64,000 nucleotides of DNA from Pseudomonas guineae (lineage in GTDB: Bacteria; Pseudomonadota; Gammaproteobacteria; Pseudomonadales; Pseudomonadaceae), in contig NZ_FOQL01000004.1 in NCBI RefSeq assembly GCF_900113745.1, positions 124,001-188,000 of the forward strand. Direction: 5' to 3'. The notes beneath the pieces were generated by a model, which saw nothing but the letters and a program-made list of their open reading frames with translations, ran no database searches and had not been told where the DNA came from. Shown piece by piece: positions 58,830-64,000 of the stretch. Both the position numbers and the translations under genes were made by a program. The stretch's first letter is position 1. Every line of letters begins with the position of its first letter.

Positions 58830-59372
58830 TTACTGCGCCTGCTGTTCGGCTGGTTTGTTCTTCGGCTGGATCACCATATCAATGCGCGGACGTGGCGCAG
58901 TGATGTTGGTACCTGTTGCGCGGCCGGCGTTAACGATCTGGCGCTGGGTGTCATAGACGATTTTCTCGCCTTCGAAGGTGTTGCCTTCTTGGATCACCTT
59001 GGCCTGGTCAATCAATACCACGCGATCATTGGCCATGAAGTACTGGATGGTCAGGCCGTAGGCCTTGACGACCTGCTTGTCGGCCGATGGCAGTTGTTCG
59101 TAGTAGGCAGGCTTGCCGACTGAGGTGAACACTTCCACATCGCCTTGGGCGTTCTGGGTGATGGTCACGGTGTTGCCCGTGATCTTCAGTGTGCCTTGAG
59201 TAATCACAACATCGCCGCGGTAAACCGCCACGCCTTGTTTATCATCAAGCTCTGCGCTGTCGGCCTGGATGCGGATCGGTTGTTCGCGGTCTGACGGCAG
59301 GGCCCAGGCACTCGCACTTCCGAGTGCGGCGCTGAGGCTGAGTAGTAGGGGGAGGGTGTTAACGAGCCTCAT
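58830..59372 (-). CDS. lptA: Periplasmic LPS-bridge protein LptA
   Basis: LptA forms the beta-jellyroll bridge that carries lipopolysaccharide across the periplasm. The 180-residue precursor has a signal peptide ending SAWA (residue about 24), then [21 protein letters not shown], the characteristic beginning of an LptA repeat. The C-terminal tail is Gln- and Pro-rich. Its start overlaps the lptC stop by 14 bases, showing translational coupling. Confidence 0.95.
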   Translation of the reverse strand: MRLVNTLPLLLSLSAALGSASAWALPSDREQPIRIQADSAELDDKQGVAVYRGDVVITQGTLKITGNTVTITQNAQGDVEVFTSVGKPAYYEQLPSADKQVVKAYGLTIQYFMANDRVVLIDQAKVIQEGNTFEGEKIVYDTQRQIVNAGRATGTNITAPRPRIDMVIQPKNKPAEQQAQ

Positions 59373-59928
59373 GCTGACCTCTTACGTTGGACAGCAGGAG
59401 CATCCTGCCGTCATTCATGTACGCTTTCATTCCTGTTGCCGTGGTCACCCCGTTGGCCGCGACGATTCTAACGGCTTGCTGGGTCTGCGCATATTCCTTC
59501 TCGGGGAATACGGTCAGACGGCTGGTGGTGAGGATGGTCGGGCGGCCTTTGGCGTCGGTGCGTTCGACGCGCACGTTCTCAATTAATTCGACCTCTGTGC
59601 CGCCTGGCGAGACTTCACCGCGCTCACTACGGATTTTCCAAGGCAGTTCTGTGCCGCGGAATAGATTCATATTCGGGCTGGCCATCAGGGTAATGTCGCT
59701 GGCCTTGATGTGCTCGACTTTGTCGGCCGTTAGCTCGTAATGCAGCTTGCCATCGGCTTGGTACTGCACGGTATAGGTGTTAGTGGCGTAAAAGTCGACG
59801 GCGTTGTCGGTCGCGGCCTTGTCGGGCTGTTGATTAAAGCCTTCCGGGCTGAGGTTCCAATAGCCGAGTGCCGCCACCAGCAATGCGACACTAGTAAGCA
59901 GGACAATGTTGAATAACTTGCGGGGCAT
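59359..59928 (-). CDS. lptC: LPS-export protein LptC
   Basis: LptC passes lipopolysaccharide from LptB2FG to LptA. The 189-residue protein has one N-terminal membrane helix (IVLLTSVALLVAALGYW) and a periplasmic beta-jellyroll; YTVQYQADGKLHYELTADKVEHI and the later WKIRSERGEVSPGGTEVELIENV are typical of the family. It starts 8 bases after kdsC on the minus strand and overlaps lptA. Confidence 0.95.
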   Translation of the reverse strand: MPRKLFNIVLLTSVALLVAALGYWNLSPEGFNQQPDKAATDNAVDFYATNTYTVQYQADGKLHYELTADKVEHIKASDITLMASPNMNLFRGTELPWKIRSERGEVSPGGTEVELIENVRVERTDAKGRPTILTTSRLTVFPEKEYAQTQQAVRIVAANGVTTATGMKAYMNDGRMLLLSNVRGQHEAR

Positions 59929-59936
59929 GATTGGCC

Positions 59937-60476
59937 TTATAGGTAAGCGGCTTGAGCGGCATCAAGGGTGCCTTGAGCGTGCATGATCAGCTCACAAAAT
60001 TCGCGGGCGGCACCTTCGCCGCCGCGAGCGCGGGTCACGCCATGCGCGTGCTGGCGAACAAATGCGTCGGCGCTGGCGACTGCCATGCCCAGGCCCACAC
60101 GGCGGATCACCGGCAGATCGGGCAGGTCGTCACCTAAGTAAGCGACTTGTGCATAGTCTAGGCCCAGCTCGCCGAGTAGCTCATCGAGTACCACCAGCTT
60201 GTCTTCGCGGCCTTGGTACAGGTGTTGAATGCCTAGGTTCTGCGCGCGGCGCTCAACCACTGGGGTCTTGCGGCCGCTGATGATCGCGGTGCGTACCCCG
60301 GAGTTGATCAGCATTTTGATGCCGTGGCCGTCGAGGGTGTTGAAGGTTTTGAACTCGCTGCCGTCGACGAGGAAATACAGCTTGCCGTCGGTGAGTACGC
60401 CGTCGACGTCAAAGATCGCGAGCTTGATGGCCTTGGCGCGCTGCATCAGGTCCGGGTTAGTCACGTCAGTGGTCAT
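59937..60476 (-). CDS. kdsC: KDO-8-phosphate phosphatase
   Basis: KdsC removes phosphate from KDO-8-phosphate, giving the sugar used in lipid A core. The 179-residue protein has the HAD motif I KLAIFDVDGVLTDGKLYF, motif II region ISGRKTPVVERRAQNLG, and VAYLGDDLPDLPVIRRVGLGM with the metal-binding aspartates. The ATG at 60476 overlaps the kdsD stop. KdsC and KdsD are consecutive in the pathway from arabinose-5-phosphate. Confidence 0.96.
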   Translation of the reverse strand: MTTDVTNPDLMQRAKAIKLAIFDVDGVLTDGKLYFLVDGSEFKTFNTLDGHGIKMLINSGVRTAIISGRKTPVVERRAQNLGIQHLYQGREDKLVVLDELLGELGLDYAQVAYLGDDLPDLPVIRRVGLGMAVASADAFVRQHAHGVTRARGGEGAAREFCELIMHAQGTLDAAQAAYL

Positions 60477-61450
60477 CACATTACTCCGGCGCGCAGCAGG
60501 TCGTGCATGTTCAGTGCACCGACCGGCTGGTCGTTATTGTCGATAACCACCAGCGAACTGATCTTGTGGTCTTCCATGATTTTCAGGGCTTCTGCCGCGA
60601 GCATGTCGGCGCGGGCGGTTTTGCCATGTGCCGTCATAACGTCATCGATAATAGTCAGGCGAACATCGATGCTGCGATCCAGGGTGCGGCGTAGGTCGCC
60701 GTCGGTGAAGACTCCGGCAAGACGACCGTCGTCCTCGGTGACCACGGTCATACCCAGGCCTTTCTGGGTCATTTCCAGCAGTGCATCGCGAAGTGAGGTG
60801 CCGCGGTTGACGCGTGGCAGGCTGGCGCCGGCATGCATGACGTTTTCCACCTTGAGCAGCAACCGCCGGCCCAATGCACCTCCGGGGTGGGAGAAGGCGA
60901 AGTCTTCCGCGGTAAAGCCGCGAGCCTCTAGCAAGGCGATGGCCAGTGCATCACCCAGTACCAAAGAAACCGTGGTGGAGGAGGTTGGCGCCAGGTTCAG
61001 GGGGCAGGCTTCCTGGGCTACACGGGCGTCGAGGTTGACTTCAGCGGCCTTGGCCAGTGGCGATTCGGGGTTGCCGGTCATGCTGATGAGGGTGATGCCG
61101 AGGCGCTTGATCAGCGGCAGCAGGGTGACAATTTCTGTAGTGGAGCCGGAGTTAGACAGTGCTAGCACCACGTCGTCGCGGGTGATCATGCCCATGTCGC
61201 CATGACTGGCTTCGGCCGGGTGGACAAAAAAAGCGGTAGTGCCAGTGCTGGCTAAGGTGGCGGCAATCTTATGACCGACGTGACCGGACTTGCCCATGCC
61301 AACCACCACGACACGCCCTTTGCTGGCGAGAATCAGCTCGCAGGCACGCACGAAATCACCGTTTATGCGTTGCAGCAGGTCTTGAATGGCTTCGAGTTCC
61401 AGGCGAATAGTGCGCTGCGCGGACTGAATCAGATCGGTGGATTGGCTCAT
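60476..61450 (-). CDS. kdsD: Arabinose-5-phosphate isomerase KdsD
   Basis: KdsD converts ribulose-5-phosphate to arabinose-5-phosphate, the start of KDO synthesis. The 324-residue product has a SIS domain (VVVGMGKSGHVGHKIAATL; SNSGSTTEIVTLLPLIKRLG; HPGGALGRRLL) followed by two CBS repeats, the usual KdsD/KpsF layout. It is the first gene of the long minus-strand chain that ends with ptsO, and diverges from mlaF. Confidence 0.96.
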   Translation of the reverse strand: MSQSTDLIQSAQRTIRLELEAIQDLLQRINGDFVRACELILASKGRVVVVGMGKSGHVGHKIAATLASTGTTAFFVHPAEASHGDMGMITRDDVVLALSNSGSTTEIVTLLPLIKRLGITLISMTGNPESPLAKAAEVNLDARVAQEACPLNLAPTSSTTVSLVLGDALAIALLEARGFTAEDFAFSHPGGALGRRLLLKVENVMHAGASLPRVNRGTSLRDALLEMTQKGLGMTVVTEDDGRLAGVFTDGDLRRTLDRSIDVRLTIIDDVMTAHGKTARADMLAAEALKIMEDHKISSLVVIDNNDQPVGALNMHDLLRAGVM

Positions 61451-61577
61451 GACTTCTCTGCGGCGGGCGGGCTAAAAGCAGCTGATTATAACGGTAAAGG
61501 TGCGTCTGCCCAGTTTTTCCAGTTCCAAGTTAGGTCCTGGCGCAGCGCGACGCTTTTCCATGGCGACAAGATCAATC

Positions 61578-61606
61578 TTGGGCGGTGAGTTCCGCGATGC
61601 TATAGT
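61578..61606 (+). promoter_or_regulatory. Candidate sigma-70 promoter of the mla operon
   Basis: TTGGGC and TATAGT are separated by 17 bases; the -10 box ends 91 bases before the mlaF ATG. Both hexamers are good matches, so this is the best promoter candidate in the window. Confidence 0.6.
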
Positions 61607-61696
61607 TCGCGCCCATTTTCGGTACGTTAGACGACTAGTGGTGCCCTTTGTTCGGGGCTGTACGTCAGTCACGCACGCGTTGAGCAAGGAGTCCAG

Positions 61697-62506
61697 ATGA
61701 GCGCCGAGAACCCGTATGCAGTCGAGCTCAAAAAACTGAGTTTCAAGCGTGGTGAACGGGATATTTTCAAAAACATCGATATCCGCATCCCGCGTGGCAA
61801 AGTCACAGGGATTATGGGGCCGTCCGGCTGTGGCAAAACCACGCTGCTGCGTTTGATCGCCGCTGAGCTTAAGCCCAGCCAGGGCGAAGTGTGGGTCAAC
61901 GGGGTAAACCTGCCGACGCTGTCGCGCAGCGATTTATTCGACATGCGCAAGCAGATGGGCGTGCTGTTCCAGAGTGGTGCGTTATTTACCGATTTGGATG
62001 TGTTCGAGAACGTCGCCTTTCCGTTGCGGGTGCATACCCAGCTGCCAGAAGAGATGATTCGCGACATCGTCCTGATGAAGCTGCAGGCCGTGGGCCTGCG
62101 CGGCGCCTTGGATTTGATGCCAGACGAGTTGTCAGGCGGCATGAAACGTCGCGTGGCGTTGGCGCGGGCGATCGCTTTGGACCCGCAAATACTCATGTAT
62201 GACGAGCCATTCGTGGGGCAAGACCCAATTGCAATGGGCGTTCTGGTGCGACTGATTCGTCTGCTCAGCGATGCGTTGGGTATCACCAGTATTGTGGTCT
62301 CTCATGACCTGGCGGAAACCGCCAGCATTGCTGACTACATCTATATCGTCGGTGATACTCAGGTGTTGGGGCAGGGCACGCCAGCCGAGTTGAAAGCCTC
62401 GGAGGACCCTCGTGTACGCCAATTTATGCAAGGCATCCCCGATGGTCCTGTGCCGTTTCACTTTCCTGCGACCAATTACCGCGATGATTTGCTGGGGGAG
62501 CGCTGA
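61697..62506 (+). CDS. mlaF: Phospholipid-transport ATPase MlaF
   Basis: MlaF drives the MlaFEDB complex, which moves phospholipids between the membranes and maintains outer-membrane asymmetry. The 269-residue product has Walker [10 protein letters not shown], signature [15 protein letters not shown] and Walker [17 protein letters not shown]. It is also known in pseudomonads as ttg2A, a solvent-tolerance gene. The ATG overlaps nothing upstream; its stop overlaps the mlaE start. Confidence 0.96.
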   Translation: MSAENPYAVELKKLSFKRGERDIFKNIDIRIPRGKVTGIMGPSGCGKTTLLRLIAAELKPSQGEVWVNGVNLPTLSRSDLFDMRKQMGVLFQSGALFTDLDVFENVAFPLRVHTQLPEEMIRDIVLMKLQAVGLRGALDLMPDELSGGMKRRVALARAIALDPQILMYDEPFVGQDPIAMGVLVRLIRLLSDALGITSIVVSHDLAETASIADYIYIVGDTQVLGQGTPAELKASEDPRVRQFMQGIPDGPVPFHFPATNYRDDLLGER

Positions 62507-63303
62507 TGCGTAAGGCGTCTTTGCTCGAGCGGGTGCGCTTGTTTGGGCGTGCTGGTATTGATGTAGTGGCCACGCTGGGGCGTTCGGGGCTGTTTCTGCT
62601 GCGTGCGCTGTTCGGCCGTGGCTCGACGGGCAATGGTTTTCAGTTGCTGGTCAAGCAGCTGTATTCGATCGGGGTGATGTCGCTGGCCATCATTATCGTG
62701 TCCGGTATCTTTATCGGCATGGTGCTGTCATTACAGGGCTTCAGTATTTTGGCCCAGTACGGCTCTGAGCAGGCCGTGGGGCAGATGGTGGCACTGACCT
62801 TGCTGCGTGAGCTGGGGCCGGTGGTGACCGCTTTATTGTTTGCTGGGCGCGCCGGGTCGGCGTTGACCGCAGAAATCGGCAATATGAAATCCACCGAGCA
62901 GCTGTCGAGTCTGGCGATGATCGGCGTTGACCCGCTGAAATACATTGTCGCCCCACGGTTGTGGGCCGGTTTTATTTCGATGCCGCTGCTGGCGATGATC
63001 TTCAGTGTGGTCGGTATCTGGGGCGGCGCGATGGTTGCCGTCGACTGGCTGGGAGTTTATGAAGGCTCGTTCTGGGCCAATATGCAAAGCAGTGTTTCGT
63101 TTCGCGAAGATGTGCTCAATGGCGTGATCAAGAGCATCGTATTTGCGTTTGTTGTGACCTGGATTGCTGTGTTTCAGGGCTATGACTGTGAGCCGACGTC
63201 GGAAGGGATTAGTCGTGCCACCACGAAAACTGTGGTGTACGCCTCGCTCGCCGTATTGGGGCTGGACTTTATTCTGACCGCTTTGATGTTTGGAGATTTC
63301 TGA
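62506..63303 (+). CDS. mlaE: Phospholipid-transport permease MlaE
   Basis: MlaE is the membrane subunit of the MlaFEDB complex. The 265-residue protein has five or six helices and the family regions [21 protein letters not shown] and [35 protein letters not shown]. It is coupled to mlaF and mlaD by overlapping codons (TGATG on both sides). Confidence 0.96.
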   Translation: MRKASLLERVRLFGRAGIDVVATLGRSGLFLLRALFGRGSTGNGFQLLVKQLYSIGVMSLAIIIVSGIFIGMVLSLQGFSILAQYGSEQAVGQMVALTLLRELGPVVTALLFAGRAGSALTAEIGNMKSTEQLSSLAMIGVDPLKYIVAPRLWAGFISMPLLAMIFSVVGIWGGAMVAVDWLGVYEGSFWANMQSSVSFREDVLNGVIKSIVFAFVVTWIAVFQGYDCEPTSEGISRATTKTVVYASLAVLGLDFILTALMFGDF

Positions 63304-63773
63304 TGCAGAACCGCACGCTAGAAGTGGGTGTCGGCTTGTTCCTGTTGGCCGGATTGTTGGCTTTGTTGTTGTTAGCCCTGCGGGTCAGTGGCCTGACGGT
63401 TGGTAGTGCCGACAACACCTACAAAGTTTATGCGCACTTTGAGAATATCGCCGGTTTGACGGTCAGATCAAAAGTAACCATGGCCGGTGTCACTATCGGC
63501 AAGGTCACCGCGATTGATCTGGATCGCAACAGCTACATGGGGCGCGTCACCATGATGGTGGACAAGGCCGTTGATAATTTGCCGGCCGACTCCACGGCTT
63601 CGATCCTGACGGCGGGTCTGCTCGGCGAGAAGTACATAGGCATCAGTGTGGGCGGCGAAGAGGAGGTGCTAGGCGATGGCGGCACCATTTATGACACGCA
63701 GTCATCGCTGGTACTGGAAGACCTGATTGGCAAGTTTTTACTCAACTCAGTCAATAAAGACCAGGCTAATTAA
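63303..63773 (+). CDS. mlaD: MCE-domain lipid-binding protein MlaD
   Basis: MlaD forms a hexameric ring that carries phospholipids into the periplasm. The 156-residue product has one N-terminal membrane helix (LEVGVGLFLLAGLLALLLLAL) and an MCE domain beginning YKVYAHFENIAGLTVRSKVTMAGVTIGKV. GLLGEKYIGISVG is the typical end motif. Its ATG overlaps the mlaE stop, and mlaC begins 14 bases after it. Confidence 0.96.
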   Translation: MQNRTLEVGVGLFLLAGLLALLLLALRVSGLTVGSADNTYKVYAHFENIAGLTVRSKVTMAGVTIGKVTAIDLDRNSYMGRVTMMVDKAVDNLPADSTASILTAGLLGEKYIGISVGGEEEVLGDGGTIYDTQSSLVLEDLIGKFLLNSVNKDQAN

Positions 63774-63787
63774 TAGAGGTACTGAAC

Positions 63788-64000
63788 ATGATCAAAGCAC
63801 TGCGTAACAGTCTTTTTGTTTGCTTGGCTGCCATGTCCTTTTCGCTGCTGGCCGCTCCGGCGGCTCACGATGTGGTGCAGCAGACCACCAGCACGCTGTT
63901 GGCTGACCTCAAAACCAACAAAGAGCAATATCGTACCGATCCGGCTGCGTTTTACGACGCACTGAACAGTATTCTCGGTCCGGTAGTCGATGTCGACGGG
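63788..64000 (+). CDS. mlaC: Periplasmic phospholipid-binding protein MlaC, 3' end cut by window edge
   Basis: MlaC shuttles phospholipid between MlaD and the outer-membrane MlaA complex. The 71 visible codons show a signal peptide (MIKALRNSLFVCLAAMS..., ending near LAAPAA) and the mature start HDVVQQTTSTLLADLKTNKEQYR, which matches the family. The frame is open to the right edge and the rest lies outside the window. It follows mlaD by 14 bases. Confidence 0.9.
   Translation, partial: MIKALRNSLFVCLAAMSFSLLAAPAAHDVVQQTTSTLLADLKTNKEQYRTDPAAFYDALNSILGPVVDVDG

Overview
The window is a stretch of housekeeping chromosome from a Pseudomonas-type gammaproteobacterium. The signs are moderately high GC, MaoC/PhaJ4-like and CidA/CidB genes beside mpg, the proA-nadD-rsfS-rlmH-mrdA-rodA-mltB-rlpA-dacC-lipB-lipA cluster, roxSR, and the chain mlaFEDC / kdsD-kdsC-lptC-lptA-lptB-rpoN-hpf-ptsN-rapZ-ptsO. 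From memory, this gene order matches two conserved blocks of P. aeruginosa (around PA4016 to PA3986, and around PA4506 to PA4453) joined near base 25,900. Nearly all the sequence is coding. I see no rRNA, tRNA, CRISPR array, prophage or insertion sequence.

Layout. 0-6.8 kb: a partial NAD(P)-binding protein, a lipoprotein joining MORN repeats to a caspase-like (C13) peptidase, a MaoC hydratase, the CidA/CidB membrane pair, a Lon-substrate-domain protein, a DedA-PAP2 fusion and a DNA glycosylase. 7-18.3 kb: proline, NAD and ribosome genes feed into the elongasome and peptidoglycan genes (mrdA, rodA, mltB, rlpA, dacC), then lipoate genes lipB and lipA, which converge on a strong terminator. 18.5-24.5 kb (minus strand): leuS, lptE, holA, a previously easy-to-miss 52-codon arfA with an internal hairpin, and a second MltB-type transglycosylase. 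24.6-32.6 kb: a zinc-ribbon protein, a YdcF-type protein, a dipeptide ABC transporter (dppABCDF-like) and a SIMPL protein. 32.8-37.4 kb: the RoxSR redox two-component system, an AEC-family transporter, a Na/Ca exchanger and a small RlpA-like lipoprotein. 37.5-45.7 kb: gatCAB diverging from mreBCD, maf and rng. 45.8-54.3 kb: yhdP, a nitrilase-family amidase, tldD, a small membrane protein, darP and pmbA. 54.3-61.5 kb (minus strand): the KDO/LPS-transport/rpoN/PTS-Ntr chain. 61.7-64.0 kb: mlaF, mlaE, mlaD and the start of mlaC.

How the genes work together. Three themes recur: envelope building (peptidoglycan synthesis and cleavage, cell shape, LPS export, phospholipid asymmetry), translation and its quality control (leuS, gatCAB, rsfS, rlmH, hpf, arfA, darP, rng), and nitrogen/carbon/redox sensing (rpoN, PTS-Ntr, RapZ, RoxSR). 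I did not find a clearly undescribed multi-gene system. The most worthwhile observations are small: an arfA gene whose coding sequence carries a 12-bp hairpin that should make its own mRNA non-stop, an apparent ATT start codon for mreC preceded by an attenuator, a perfect palindrome in the rpoN leader, homopolymer tracts inside two peptidoglycan-enzyme genes, and an unlisted 55-codon reading frame between dppA and dppB.
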